In this document: positions 1 through 9,004 of the stretch, one piece after another
Layout: the number at the start of each line of letters is the position of its first letter
How positions within the stretch are numbered: the first letter of the stretch is position 1
From: BHER01 sp051652245
GTDB taxonomy: Bacteria; Bacillota_I; Bacilli_A; Culicoidibacterales; Culicoidibacteraceae
Reading direction: 5' to 3'
Assembly (NCBI GenBank): GCA_051652245.1
Contig: JBOFTV010000046.1
Span: forward strand, 1 to 54,440
Length of the DNA stretch: 54,440 nt
Notes under the pieces: model-generated
Seen by the model: the letters and a program-made list of their open reading frames with translations, nothing else
Told to the model about the DNA's origin: nothing
Database searches by the model: none
Program-made: the position numbers and the translations under genes

Positions 1-147
1 TCGGGTTGTTTTAGAAGTGAATCCGGCACGGAGAACTTTTTTATTATTCGTAGCCTGATTCAAACTGCGAAGAAAAACAAGCAAAATTATTATGAGGTGT
101 TCAAAAAATCATTCTCACAAAACATCGTATTGGAGCCAAGAACTTGA
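1..147 (+). pseudogene. Transposase C-terminal fragment (IS66-like), cut by window edge
   Basis: Frame 1 is open from the first base to a TGA at 145-147 and encodes 48 residues. The stretch GCFRSESGTENFFIIRS followed by a short basic helix resembles the C-terminal tail of IS66-type DDE transposases, where a G-C-[FW]-R-[ST] segment precedes the last helices. Only the tail is in the window, so whether the upstream gene is intact cannot be judged. No convincing terminal inverted repeat was found in the 160 bases after the stop. An 8-bp hairpin (133-140 with 151-158, one G-U pair) follows the stop but lacks a T-tract. The family call rests on recalled motif similarity and is moderate at best. Confidence 0.5.
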
Positions 148-217
148 TGACTTGGTTCTATTTCTGCTGACTAGTTACCAAAACATTGCTAAATTAGACA
201 AATGAATGTAAAAAAGC

Positions 218-246
218 TTGTAATAGATGCGATATTTATGTATAAT
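218..246 (+). promoter_or_regulatory. Sigma-A promoter of rpmH
   Basis: A TTGTAA box at 218-223 and a perfect TATAAT at 241-246 are separated by exactly 17 bp. Transcription would start near 253, about 54 nt before the rpmH start codon. Confidence 0.8.
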
Positions 247-306
247 AATACGGTAGTATGGTGAAAAACATCAAGTTGGAAATATAAATGTAGGAGGTGC
301 ATCTCA

Positions 307-441
307 ATGAAACGTACATATCAACCTAATAAGAGAAAAAGAAGTAAGAAACATGGTTTTAGAGCCCGTATGGCTTCTGCAAGTGGTCGTAATATCTTAA
401 GACGTCGTAGATTAAAAGGACGTAAAGTGTTAAGTGCTTAA
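307..441 (+). CDS. rpmH: 50S ribosomal protein L34
   Basis: This 44-residue protein begins MKRTYQPNKRKRSKKHGFRA and ends GRKVLSA, which is the signature of bL34, a small, highly basic component of the large ribosomal subunit. The length matches the family. The ATG follows AGGAGG (292-297) at 9 nt. It is the first gene of the conserved rpmH-rnpA-yidC block and has its own strong promoter at 218-246. A hairpin with a T-tract at 583-625 separates it from rnpA, which probably limits read-through. In many bacteria dnaA lies next to rpmH in the opposite direction, but here the adjacent upstream sequence is a transposase tail. Confidence 0.97.
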   Translation: MKRTYQPNKRKRSKKHGFRARMASASGRNILRRRRLKGRKVLSA

Positions 442-582
442 TTTTATGTAAATAAATGAGATATTAAACTTTGGATGTGCTTATCGTAATGATGTTATCC
501 CAAGTAAGCAGCTGCTTTTTAGCGAAAGCTGTTTTATTTAATATTAATGCTTCATTTTTTTTAAATAAGAAAAATACTTTAT

Positions 583-625
583 GGTTATTTAAAGCAACGT
601 AGAGCTGTTTTAAATAACCTTTTTT
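583..625 (+). terminator. Intrinsic terminator or attenuator between rpmH and rnpA
   Basis: GGTTATTTAAA (583-593) pairs perfectly with TTTAAATAACC (609-619) across a 15-nt loop, followed at once by six T (620-625). This is a canonical intrinsic terminator 25 nt ahead of the rnpA start codon. It could set a high L34 to RnpA expression ratio. Confidence 0.75.
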
Positions 626-649
626 AATTGAAGAAGGGACTAAGTAACC

Positions 650-991
650 TTGAAAAAAAAATACTCACTCAAGAAAAATGAAGATATTCAAAAAATCCTT
701 TCTAAAGGTCGTTTTTTTCGGAATCGGGAATTTATTATGTATGTTGTCGATAATGATACGACTAAAAATTATGTGGCTTTCCTTGTGGGTAAGAAATTAG
801 GAAATGCACCGTTAAGGAATAGGTATAAAAGGAAAATGAGGTCGATGCTTTATTGCTATTGGCCTCATTTAGTAAAGGGAAAAACAATCGTTATTATGGC
901 AAGACCAATGATATTGGAAGAAAATCATGAAAACTTGAAAAATAGCTTGGAATTTCTCTTAAAAAGGCATAAAATATTAACTAGTAAGTAA
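650..991 (+). CDS. rnpA: Ribonuclease P protein component
   Basis: This 113-residue basic protein is the protein subunit that assists RNase P RNA in maturing tRNA 5' ends. It opens with KKKYSLKKNEDIQKILSKG, the usual substrate-cleft region, and carries the family signature as GNAPLRNRYKRKMR (about residues 50-63). The start is TTG, supported by GAAGGGA about 10 nt upstream; no in-frame ATG occurs before the first conserved residues. It sits 34 nt before yidC and is probably cotranscribed with it. An upstream terminator-like hairpin may keep its level below that of rpmH. Confidence 0.95.
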   Translation: MKKKYSLKKNEDIQKILSKGRFFRNREFIMYVVDNDTTKNYVAFLVGKKLGNAPLRNRYKRKMRSMLYCYWPHLVKGKTIVIMARPMILEENHENLKNSLEFLLKRHKILTSK

Positions 992-1024
992 AATCTCTAA
1001 GAGACTTAAGGAGTGTAAAGTAAA

Positions 1025-1894
1025 ATGAAGATTCAGAAGAAAAAGATTATGTATCTTTTTGGATTTATAGGTATAGCCCTATTTTTGACTGCCTGTGGTA
1101 ATGATCCAATTGTTATTGGTGGTGGATCAGAGCCAAACGGGCTTCTAGATACATTAATTGTATATCCAATCTCATGGTTGATCACAAATATTTATAATGT
1201 AACGGGTAATGCCGGTATTGCGATTGCCGTTGCAACAATTGTTATTTATATTTTAATTTCTCCATTAGAGATTAAATCTCAAATTGAAACAAAGAAACAG
1301 CAAGAGTTACAACCAGAATTGAAAAAGCTGCAAGAAAAATATCCTAATAGTAAAACTGATCGCGTTGAGCAACAGAAATATTCAGTTGCAATGAATAAGG
1401 TTTATACTGATAATGGAATGACGATGATGGGTGGCTGTTTAGCTCCACTAATTATGATTGTTATTCAAATGCCGCTATTAATTTCAATGTTTAGTGCAGT
1501 TAGGCGATTAACAATTTTAAATGAGAGTACATTTGTTCTCTTTGGTGTAAATTACAGTTTTGGATTGCCAGATCCAGGAATTCCTTATATTCCTTTTGTG
1601 GGTGATTATTTAAAAATATTTATTATTTTAGCAATTATTTCAATCTTTTTATCTTCGTACTTTACGTTGCCAAAAGATCAGCGTAATCCAAAAACGAATC
1701 AACAAGCGATGACAATGTATCTAATGAATGTTATGTTTATTTTCATCCTATGGAATCAACCAATTGCTTTAGCAATTTATTGGATTGTATCGAATTTAAC
1801 AAGATTGGCAATTAGATTATTATTTGTAAATAGAATTGTTGAAAAAGAACACGCAAAACATAAAGATGCCCAACGTAAAAGTCGCATTAAATAA
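1025..1894 (+). CDS. yidC: Membrane protein insertase YidC/Oxa1 family
   Basis: A 289-residue YidC/SpoIIIJ-type insertase that inserts and folds membrane proteins with or without SecYEG. A lipoprotein signal peptide ends in LTAC, with Cys24 as the lipidated residue, as in Gram-positive YidC. The family core follows: a first TM segment around residues 65-85, a positively charged cytoplasmic hairpin rich in K, E and Q (about 86-135), then four further hydrophobic segments. The C-terminal tail is basic. It lies downstream of rnpA, and its mRNA ends at a strong terminator (1905-1942). The usual next genes, jag and mnmE, are absent. Confidence 0.95.
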   Translation: MKIQKKKIMYLFGFIGIALFLTACGNDPIVIGGGSEPNGLLDTLIVYPISWLITNIYNVTGNAGIAIAVATIVIYILISPLEIKSQIETKKQQELQPELKKLQEKYPNSKTDRVEQQKYSVAMNKVYTDNGMTMMGGCLAPLIMIVIQMPLLISMFSAVRRLTILNESTFVLFGVNYSFGLPDPGIPYIPFVGDYLKIFIILAIISIFLSSYFTLPKDQRNPKTNQQAMTMYLMNVMFIFILWNQPIALAIYWIVSNLTRLAIRLLFVNRIVEKEHAKHKDAQRKSRIK

Positions 1895-1904
1895 TTAGCA
1901 GATG

Positions 1905-1942
1905 CTCACATCAAATTAATCTTGATGTGAGTATTTTGTTTG
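1905..1942 (+). terminator. Terminator after yidC
   Basis: CTCACATCAA (1905-1914) pairs perfectly with TTGATGTGAG (1922-1931) over a 7-nt loop, followed by the T-rich TATTTTGTTT. It closes the rpmH-rnpA-yidC unit. Confidence 0.8.
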
Positions 1943-1958
1943 AGATGAGGTTAAAATA

Positions 1959-2618
1959 ATGCAGTATCAAGTATTTTTATTTGATTTTGATGGTACAATT
2001 GCGGATACAAAAAATTTGATTGTTAAATCAATGACGAAGACATTTCTAAAACATGGCTTAGCTAAACCAATCAAAGAGGCAATTATTGCCGGAATGGGTA
2101 TTCCATTGGAACTTGAGATAATGAGACTTGCGGATAATAAACTTACGCCGCTTGAAAACGAGCAAATGATGGCAACATTTAGATGGTATAGTAAGGAATT
2201 AGAAGCAGAGTATTTAGCATTGTTTCCCGATATAAAAGAAGTAATTATTGCATTATCAGCAAAAGTAAAGCTGGGAATTGTGACGAGTAAAAGTGGAGCT
2301 GTAGTCAAAAGACAGTTAGAAATGTTAGGATTATTACAATATTTTGAAGCTATTGTCTCGTCGGAGATGGTCAAAAATTACAAGCCAGCAAAGGATACAG
2401 CAATATTAGCATTAGAAATGCTTAAGTTAGCGGATCCGCACAGCACATTAGTAATTGGCGATTCAACATATGATATTTTAATGGGTAAAAATGCGGCCAT
2501 GGCAACTTGCGCGGTTACGTGGGGGGCGCATAGTAAAACAGTACTAGAAGAAGTAGGACCAACATATATGGTTGATAATCCACGGTCGTTATTATTATTA
2601 TCACAGGAATTAGAATAA
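1959..2618 (+). CDS. HAD-superfamily hydrolase (phosphoglycolate phosphatase/PpaX-like)
   Basis: This 219-residue protein has the HAD motifs in order: motif I FLFDFDGTIADT (residues 6-17, nucleophile Asp9), motif II IVTSKSG, a motif III lysine in NYKPAKD, and motif IV VIGDSTYD. The helical cap inserted after motif I makes it a subfamily I enzyme, close in size to phosphoglycolate phosphatase (Gph) and PpaX pyrophosphatase. The substrate cannot be read from the sequence. The gene lies 16 nt before a MATE exporter, and both are probably cotranscribed. No strong promoter is evident in the short gap after the yidC terminator. Confidence 0.85.
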   Translation: MQYQVFLFDFDGTIADTKNLIVKSMTKTFLKHGLAKPIKEAIIAGMGIPLELEIMRLADNKLTPLENEQMMATFRWYSKELEAEYLALFPDIKEVIIALSAKVKLGIVTSKSGAVVKRQLEMLGLLQYFEAIVSSEMVKNYKPAKDTAILALEMLKLADPHSTLVIGDSTYDILMGKNAAMATCAVTWGAHSKTVLEEVGPTYMVDNPRSLLLLSQELE

Positions 2619-2634
2619 AAGAGGAGTCAATAGT

Positions 2635-3987
2635 ATGGATAAATTATCTAAGAATTTACATGAGGGGAGCGTACTTAAAAAATTAATTATCTTTTCGTTA
2701 CCGTTTTTGCTTTCAAATATAATTCAATCGCTCTATAATGTGGCCGATTTGATGATTGTTGGTTGGTTTAATGGTGCGGAGAGTATTGCGGGCGTAAATA
2801 TTAGTGGGCAAATTACCTTTGTGCTGACAAATTTTGTTATGGGTTTGTGTATTGGTGGTTCGGTTTTAGTTGCTCAGTATCTGGGAGCTAAAAATAATAA
2901 AGCAATTATTGAAGTAATTGGCACGCTATTTTCAACATTAGCTATAGCTGCACTGACAATTATGGTTATCATGTGGTTTTCGCAAACGGCTGTATTAGAA
3001 TTGATGCAAACACCCCAAGAGGCTTTTAGTGAGGCAAGTGACTATTTATTTATTACGATGCTGGGTGTCTTCTTTATTTTTGGTTATAATGCACTAAGTT
3101 CAATAATGCGTGGTTTAGGAGATAGTAAGACACCCTTAATATTTATTAGTGTGGCGTGTGTGATTAATGTTTTACTTGATTTCTTATTGGTGGGGTACTT
3201 TGGTCTTGCTGCAACAGGAGCAGCGGTTGCTACGGTCATTTCGCAGGCAACTAGTATGTTGTTATGTATTATTTATTTAATTAGAAATAACTTTATTTTT
3301 GATTTTAGTTTACGATTATTTAAAATTAAGCGTGAAAGATTGGCACAAATATTGCGTGTTGGTATTCCGTCATCATTACAAAATGTGATTACGGGAATTT
3401 CCTTTTTGGTTATCACGGCGATTGCTAACACATTAGGTGTAAGTGCAGCAGCAGCAGTGGGTGTGGTTGGAAAATTTAATGTTTTTGCCATAATGCCATC
3501 AATTGCTTTATCACTATCAATTTCATCAATGGTTGCCCAAAATATTGGGGCGGGAAAAATTGAGCGAGCAAATGAGACGTTCAAGATTGGAACGATGATT
3601 GCGTGGACAATTAGTGTAACAATTTTTGCTTTTGCCCAAATATTTCCCGAGCAAATTTTCGGTTTATTTAGTGCCGATGCCCAGATGATGGAAATTGGGT
3701 TGCCTTATTTTAAGCTTTTTACGTTTGATTATTTGCTTGTTCCTTTTGTTTTCTGCTTTAATGGTTTGTTTATTGGTGCAGGGGAGAGTATGGTTTCGCT
3801 CTTTATTAATAGTATGTCAGCAATTATTCTGCGGGTGCCGATGGCAATTTTATTTAGTTTTACTTTTGGAATGGGGCTAACAGGGATGGGGCTTGGAGCG
3901 CCAATTGCCTCAATTGGGGCATTATGCTTCTGTCTTTACTTTTATTCCACAGGAAAATGGAAGACAAAGAATATAATAAAAGTCTAA
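2635..3987 (+). CDS. MATE family multidrug/cation exporter
   Basis: A 450-residue integral membrane protein with 12 hydrophobic segments arranged as two similar halves, typical of MATE exporters that expel cationic drugs or metabolites in exchange for Na+ or H+. Early family features are visible: SLPFLLSNIIQSLYNVADLMIVG in the first two helices and a matching half-repeat near residue 240 (GIPSSLQNVITGISFLVI). An ATG follows GAGGAG. Its stop codon lies inside a perfect 11-bp terminator hairpin shared with the converging GNAT gene. The substrate is unknown. Confidence 0.9.
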   Translation: MDKLSKNLHEGSVLKKLIIFSLPFLLSNIIQSLYNVADLMIVGWFNGAESIAGVNISGQITFVLTNFVMGLCIGGSVLVAQYLGAKNNKAIIEVIGTLFSTLAIAALTIMVIMWFSQTAVLELMQTPQEAFSEASDYLFITMLGVFFIFGYNALSSIMRGLGDSKTPLIFISVACVINVLLDFLLVGYFGLAATGAAVATVISQATSMLLCIIYLIRNNFIFDFSLRLFKIKRERLAQILRVGIPSSLQNVITGISFLVITAIANTLGVSAAAAVGVVGKFNVFAIMPSIALSLSISSMVAQNIGAGKIERANETFKIGTMIAWTISVTIFAFAQIFPEQIFGLFSADAQMMEIGLPYFKLFTFDYLLVPFVFCFNGLFIGAGESMVSLFINSMSAIILRVPMAILFSFTFGMGLTGMGLGAPIASIGALCFCLYFYSTGKWKTKNIIKV

Positions 3988-4004
3988 GGGTAACCTTAGA
4001 CTTT
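3979..4004. terminator. Bidirectional terminator between MATE and GNAT genes
   Basis: AAAGTCTAAGG (3979-3989) pairs perfectly with CCTTAGACTTT (3994-4004) over a 4-nt loop. It contains the MATE stop codon and lies between two converging genes. Confidence 0.75.
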
Positions 4005-4006
4005 GT

Positions 4007-4648
4007 CTATTTGATGATTGCATCTACCATTAAGGCAAATTGTGCTTGTGATGGTAGGGTGCTTTTTATTTTTGGGGGAAAGCGTTCGTCAAATTTGTCG
4101 AGCATTTCTTGATTGTCGTGATGATAGAGGTCACTTTCTTGAAAACAACCACTTACGCGTGCTAAAGCGTTGGGATGAAGCTCTAGTGCTAATAGCGCCT
4201 GCGCAAAAAGACCGTCAGAACGACTAATGTTAAAATCAGCTGCTAGTTTAAAGCCCAACTTTGTGTAAAAAGAAGGGTAGCCATAAAGTAAAACGGCTTG
4301 ATAGTTTAACTTTTTGGCCTGCTGTAGGGCAAAGTTAATTAATTTTGTTCCATAGCCTTTGTTCATAAATTGGGGGGCAATTGAGACTGGTCCAATTGTT
4401 ATTGTCTTGAAAACGTGATTGTCAGCATTAACGATTTGTGAATGTGTAAACATAATGTTTCCAATAATTTTATTATTAATTTCGATAACAAAGGCAAGGT
4501 TGGGAATGAAAGCTTTACTGTTTCGCATGTGATGAATGATTAAATGCTCATTACAACCAGGAATATAGAGATTCCAAAAAGCATCACGGGTAACTGATTC
4601 AACTGTATGAAAATCAGCTGGAAGTTCTAGTCTTATTGTGTAATCCAT
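4007..4648 (-). CDS. GNAT family N-acetyltransferase
   Basis: A 213-residue protein of the GCN5-related acetyltransferase fold, which moves an acetyl group from acetyl-CoA to an amine. The N-terminus (DYTIRLELPADFHTVESV) matches the start of the COG3153-type group. The acetyl-CoA loop is seen as VSIAPQFMNKGYGTKLINFA (about residues 92-111), followed by the beta-strand motif AVLLYGYPSFYTKLGF, typical of these enzymes. The ATG at 4648 is preceded by AAGGAG on the minus strand. The acceptor is unknown. It is divergent from pflA across a 144-bp gap. Confidence 0.88.
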   Translation of the reverse strand: MDYTIRLELPADFHTVESVTRDAFWNLYIPGCNEHLIIHHMRNSKAFIPNLAFVIEINNKIIGNIMFTHSQIVNADNHVFKTITIGPVSIAPQFMNKGYGTKLINFALQQAKKLNYQAVLLYGYPSFYTKLGFKLAADFNISRSDGLFAQALLALELHPNALARVSGCFQESDLYHHDNQEMLDKFDERFPPKIKSTLPSQAQFALMVDAIIK

Positions 4649-4792
4649 GTTTAGGTACTCCTTTTACAAATATTAGTAACATTATACCATACTATGCTTT
4701 ATCTCTTTGTAGTTTCATGATAAAATGTTAGATGACTGAATTTTTTAGTAACTGGGTTGGAAAAATTTATGCGTAAGAAATGAGGAATATAT

Positions 4793-5554
4793 ATGATAAC
4801 AGGGAATGTCCATTCAATTGAAACATTTGGAACTGTCGATGGACCAGGAATTAGGTTCGTTGTTTTCCTACAGGGATGTATGCTTAAGTGTTTATATTGT
4901 CATAACCCTGATACTTGGGATTTACAAGGCGGAACAGAGTATAGCGTTGATGGTTTATTGGCTGAATATGAGAAGTATAAGAATTTCTTAAAAGAAGGCG
5001 GCATTACGGTTACTGGGGGCGAGGCGCTCGTGCAGATGAATTTTATGATTGAATTATTTAAAGAGGCTAAAAAGCGCGGAATTCATACTTGCCTAGATAC
5101 TTCGGGTGCAACATTTAGAAAAGGTGTTGGGGCTAATGTGCGGAAGATGAAAGAGCTGATGGATTATACTGATTTAGTGCTTTTGGATTTGAAGCATATT
5201 AATAATGAAGAGCATATTGCGTTAACAAGCATAGGAAATAAAAATATTTTGGACTTTGCAACTTGGTTAAGCGACATTGGAGTACCAGTGTGGATTAGGC
5301 ATGTGGTGATACCAAATTTAACATTAAATGATCGTTATTTATATCAGCTAGGATTATTTATTGGAACACTTAAAAACATTGAGAAAATTGAGCTGTTGCC
5401 ATACCATGTAATGGGCGTTAATAAATGGGATGAACTTGGCTGGACTTACCCTCTAGAAGGTATAGAACCACCAACAAAAGAAGCATTTACAAGAGCGCAA
5501 CAAATTGTTATTAAAGGCATTCAAGTTAAGCGTCAGGAACTTAACGTCAGCTAG
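4793..5554 (+). CDS. pflA: Pyruvate formate-lyase activating enzyme (radical SAM)
   Basis: A 253-residue radical-SAM enzyme that makes the glycyl radical on pyruvate formate-lyase under anaerobic conditions. The [4Fe-4S] motif CxxxCxxC is visible as Cys29, Cys33 and Cys36 in GCMLKCLYCHNPD. Upstream is the typical ETFGTVDGPGIRFVVFLQG, and the SAM-binding GGE-like motif appears as TVTGGEALVQ. Length matches PflA. The ATG follows GAGGAA. No pflB lies in the window, so the target enzyme is encoded elsewhere. The presence of PflA implies mixed-acid fermentation capacity. Confidence 0.93.
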   Translation: MITGNVHSIETFGTVDGPGIRFVVFLQGCMLKCLYCHNPDTWDLQGGTEYSVDGLLAEYEKYKNFLKEGGITVTGGEALVQMNFMIELFKEAKKRGIHTCLDTSGATFRKGVGANVRKMKELMDYTDLVLLDLKHINNEEHIALTSIGNKNILDFATWLSDIGVPVWIRHVVIPNLTLNDRYLYQLGLFIGTLKNIEKIELLPYHVMGVNKWDELGWTYPLEGIEPPTKEAFTRAQQIVIKGIQVKRQELNVS

Positions 5555-5695
5555 ATTGATTTAAAGATACGGATAGGGAAAAAATAGGAGAAATGCTATT
5601 TTTTTTTATTTAAGATAATTGCTTTAAAAAAAGGGCTATACGTGATAAAATGGATAAGTATGAGATTAAATGTATGAAGAAAGTAAGGAGATTTA

Positions 5696-6790
5696 ATGAT
5701 GAAGAAGCAAATAGGTATTTCAATTTATCCCGAACATAGTAATGAGCAGGATATCAAAGCATATCTTGATTTAGCAGCTAGGTATAATGTGAAAAAGGTG
5801 TTTAGCTGTCTACTTTCTGTTAAAAAGCCAGTGGATGAAATTAAAAGAGAGTTTAAAGTGATTAATGAGTATGCAACAAATTTAGGCATGGAGTTAATGT
5901 TAGATGTTTCACCTCGCGTTTTTGCCGAGTTGGGTATTGGCTATGATGATTTGCGTTTTTTTAGTGAAATTGGGGCAACAGGAATTCGCTTGGATATGGG
6001 GTTTGATGGCTCAACTGAAGCAAAGATGACTAAAAATCCATATGGTTTAGATATTGAAATTAATATGAGTAATGATGTTGCCGGAATTGATAATATTATG
6101 AGCTTTAAGCCAAATGTTTCAAAGTTAATTGGTTGTCATAATTTCTACCCACAGGCCTATACAGGGCTAAGACTAAGTCATTTTATTAGCTGCAGTAAGC
6201 GCTTTAAGAAATTTAACTTGCGGACCTCGGCCTTTGTTAGTGCACCATCTGCTCAGATTGGTCCTTGGCCAGTTATGGATGGTTTAGTAACGGTGGAAAT
6301 GCATCGCCATTTACCAATTCAAGCACAGGCAAAACATTTATTTGCGACGGGATTGATTGATACTGTCTTAATTGGAAATATGTTTGCAAGTGAGGAAGAG
6401 TTGCGTGCTTTAGCGGAAATTGATCCGGAAGTAATTGCTTTAGAAGTTGAATTCGCCCCCGGAACAACAGCATTAGAAAAGGATATCGTGTTAAATTTCC
6501 CTCATTTTAATCGGGGAGATATCAATGATTACATGATTCGTTCAACAATGAGTCGTGTTGTTTACAAGGATAGAGATTTCCCTGCACATGATTTAAAGCC
6601 ATTAAGTAAAGGTGATATTATCATTGGTAATGACGGATTTGGTCAATACAAGGGTGAACTGCATTTAGTTATTAATGATTTGCCACAAGATGATCGTAAA
6701 AATGTTGTCGCACGCGTGGTTGAATCGGAGCTCTTTTTAATTGACTACATCGAAGCGTGGCAATCATTTAAATTTGTTGAGAAGAAATAA
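5696..6790 (+). CDS. MupG/DUF871 family TIM-barrel protein (putative 6-phospho-N-acetylmuramidase)
   Basis: A 364-residue cytoplasmic protein that opens KQIGISIYPEHSNEQDIKAYL, the hallmark of the DUF871 (MupG) family. It has an N-terminal TIM-barrel of about 240 residues and a C-terminal cyclophilin-like domain. MupG of Staphylococcus aureus cleaves MurNAc-6-phosphate-GlcNAc during cell-wall recycling; whether this member does so is inferred only from family. Conserved elements include GIRLDMGF and the CHNFYP motif. AAGGAG lies 6 nt before tandem ATG codons. Unlike in staphylococci, no murQ or murP neighbours it, but two RpiR-type regulators occur elsewhere in the window. Confidence 0.8.
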   Translation: MMKKQIGISIYPEHSNEQDIKAYLDLAARYNVKKVFSCLLSVKKPVDEIKREFKVINEYATNLGMELMLDVSPRVFAELGIGYDDLRFFSEIGATGIRLDMGFDGSTEAKMTKNPYGLDIEINMSNDVAGIDNIMSFKPNVSKLIGCHNFYPQAYTGLRLSHFISCSKRFKKFNLRTSAFVSAPSAQIGPWPVMDGLVTVEMHRHLPIQAQAKHLFATGLIDTVLIGNMFASEEELRALAEIDPEVIALEVEFAPGTTALEKDIVLNFPHFNRGDINDYMIRSTMSRVVYKDRDFPAHDLKPLSKGDIIIGNDGFGQYKGELHLVINDLPQDDRKNVVARVVESELFLIDYIEAWQSFKFVEKK

Positions 6791-6805
6791 GTAGGGGTTA
6801 AATAG

Positions 6806-8989
6806 ATGTTTATAGTACAAATTATTTTTACAACACTGCTAGCAATTATTGCTTTTACGATTTTGGGGATGGCAATTGGAAAGAAACTTTTACCACAAAT
6901 GTCACCATTACTGTATGCCCCACTAGGATTTATTGGATACTCGAGTATTTTTTGGCTGGTATCGATTGGTTTAATGTACACACATCAGCCATGGAAAATC
7001 CTGCTAGTTTTAGTAAGTCTAGTGCTAGCCATAATCTACACAAGCATTATCTTTTTTGAAAAAAAGGCAATCAAACAAACGATAAAACAGCTAAGAGGCT
7101 TGAAAAAGCAAACAGTAATTACGGTTTGCATTGTTGTTTTGATTGCTTTGGTCCATGGAATCTTACAAGTTGGCTTTTGGAATGTTGATAATTCGATGTC
7201 GGATAATTCATTTTATATTTCAATTGCAACAGCGGTAACAAATAGTCCAGCGATGTTAATTACTAATGCTGGTGATGGGATGTTACAAGGTAATACGAGT
7301 GCTGGATATCTTATTTCAACATATGAGGTATCAATGGCTTACTTAGCAGCAATCTTTGGGATGCACCCGGCAGCTTTTATGCGAATTATTGTGCCAATAT
7401 TGATGAGTCTGTTTTCAACACTTGCCCTTTTTGGTGTTTTTAAAAAATTATTAAAACAAGATAAATTAGCGTTAATCGGGATACTTGCCTTTTATTTCAT
7501 GCTTTATTTTTCACCAAATTCTAAAAGCAGCTTAAATGACTACAGCTTAGAAGAGTGGTTTTTATACTATAATTATGTCGGAAAAGTAATTGTTCGGTAT
7601 CTCGTTACACCAGTATTTGTCTGTATTATGATTTATGTGTATGAAACCCTAATGGGTAAAAGGCGAATGACAAAGCTTGCTTTAGCTAAAATAATACTGC
7701 TATTTAATCTAATTGCAATAGCATATATTGCATTGTCACCCGGTGCGAGTATGTATTATTTAAGCTTATTATTTATTTTTCTGCTCCTGCTCCTCTTTAG
7801 TAAAACCACGAATAAAAAGGCTATTTATTTATTAAGTACGGGTTCAATAATGGCCTTTGCTGGTGTAATCATTTCGGCAGTTACAACATATGTGACAAAA
7901 GATGGAAATGTTGTCGCCCATGCCCCAGCGGCTGGTTCCAGTTTATTACGCTTTCTGGGTATTGGTTCGAAGTATTTTAATTTAAACTTATTAAAGTCAC
8001 TATTTATGAACGGTCAATTTTCCGATTATTGGTATTTAATTTGGGGTCAAATTTTGGCCGTAAGTATTGGTTTAATTTATCTACTAAGCAAATTAGTGCA
8101 GGTAATAATGGGGAAAGACAAACGCCAACGCCCGCCAACAAAATCAGCACTATTTTGGAAAAAAAGATCAGCAATTCTCTTCTTTGGTGTAATATTTCCG
8201 TTCGTTTACTTGATTTTTACACATCTTCCACCAATTGTTGAGGTAGTTAGTACAATATTAGATGTGTTTGTCCATAGTCGATTAGTTGGCGTATACCCGT
8301 ATGAAATTATGGGAATCACGGTTATTATTACGGGAATTACTTATATTTGTGAAATAACATTAGGAAAACTAAAGCAAAAATTTAAATATCCGGCACAGGT
8401 TATTATAAGTATGGCGCTAATTTATGTCATGGTCTTAGTATTTTTACTTATACCAGCGCGACCAATGACGTATGTCCACACAATGAGTACAGAGCGGCGT
8501 AGCCGTCTTAAGTTTCAAGATGAATATTATAATGGCATGTTTAATTATCAAAGACTAGAGAAAAATCCATATAAACTTGATCGATCAGCACAGCAGCTAG
8601 TTGATATTATTAGCCCCAAACAAGGAAAAAAAGTTGTGATGGGAACAATAAATCAGTTTTTTGGGCTATCACATGTCCGCAATTTTGATGGTGATATCCA
8701 GGTTGTTAAAACAAGGTTTTCAAAGTATAAAGATAAGGAATTAGAAGATGCATCCTACATGTTAAAAATTTATTTTTCACCGTGGGAGAAGGATAATCTC
8801 GAAACAATGAGAAAAAATACAGATGATGACGTGAAAAAAGCATTGAAATTATTTGATGTGAATTATCTAGTAGTTATTAAATCCTATAAAGAGGATAAAA
8901 CATTTGGTGCAAATATGGGAACTAAATTTAAAGATATTATTGTTGAGACGGAAGAATCTGAGGATTTTTATGTCTATACATTAAAATAG
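6806..8989 (+). CDS. Large polytopic membrane protein, possible GT-C-like fold (DUF6077-like)
   Basis: A 727-residue protein with about 13 hydrophobic segments in the first 560 residues, followed by a soluble C-terminal part of about 160 residues. The segment WNVDNSMSDNSFYISIATA after the third helix has a D-D/S-x-D-x-xFY flavour like the first loop of GT-C membrane glycosyltransferases. I recall similar architecture in DUF6077 proteins but cannot confirm membership. It lies 15 nt after the MupG-like gene and 15 nt before the cyclophilin lipoprotein, so the three probably form one operon with an envelope theme. Function not assigned. Confidence 0.6.
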   Translation: MFIVQIIFTTLLAIIAFTILGMAIGKKLLPQMSPLLYAPLGFIGYSSIFWLVSIGLMYTHQPWKILLVLVSLVLAIIYTSIIFFEKKAIKQTIKQLRGLKKQTVITVCIVVLIALVHGILQVGFWNVDNSMSDNSFYISIATAVTNSPAMLITNAGDGMLQGNTSAGYLISTYEVSMAYLAAIFGMHPAAFMRIIVPILMSLFSTLALFGVFKKLLKQDKLALIGILAFYFMLYFSPNSKSSLNDYSLEEWFLYYNYVGKVIVRYLVTPVFVCIMIYVYETLMGKRRMTKLALAKIILLFNLIAIAYIALSPGASMYYLSLLFIFLLLLLFSKTTNKKAIYLLSTGSIMAFAGVIISAVTTYVTKDGNVVAHAPAAGSSLLRFLGIGSKYFNLNLLKSLFMNGQFSDYWYLIWGQILAVSIGLIYLLSKLVQVIMGKDKRQRPPTKSALFWKKRSAILFFGVIFPFVYLIFTHLPPIVEVVSTILDVFVHSRLVGVYPYEIMGITVIITGITYICEITLGKLKQKFKYPAQVIISMALIYVMVLVFLLIPARPMTYVHTMSTERRSRLKFQDEYYNGMFNYQRLEKNPYKLDRSAQQLVDIISPKQGKKVVMGTINQFFGLSHVRNFDGDIQVVKTRFSKYKDKELEDASYMLKIYFSPWEKDNLETMRKNTDDDVKKALKLFDVNYLVVIKSYKEDKTFGANMGTKFKDIIVETEESEDFYVYTLK

Positions 8990-9004
8990 AAGGAGATAAA
9001 AAAA

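Noticed and set aside
1967..2374. 135-residue minus-strand frame
   Set aside because: Antisense of the HAD hydrolase gene, which has all its catalytic motifs on the plus strand.
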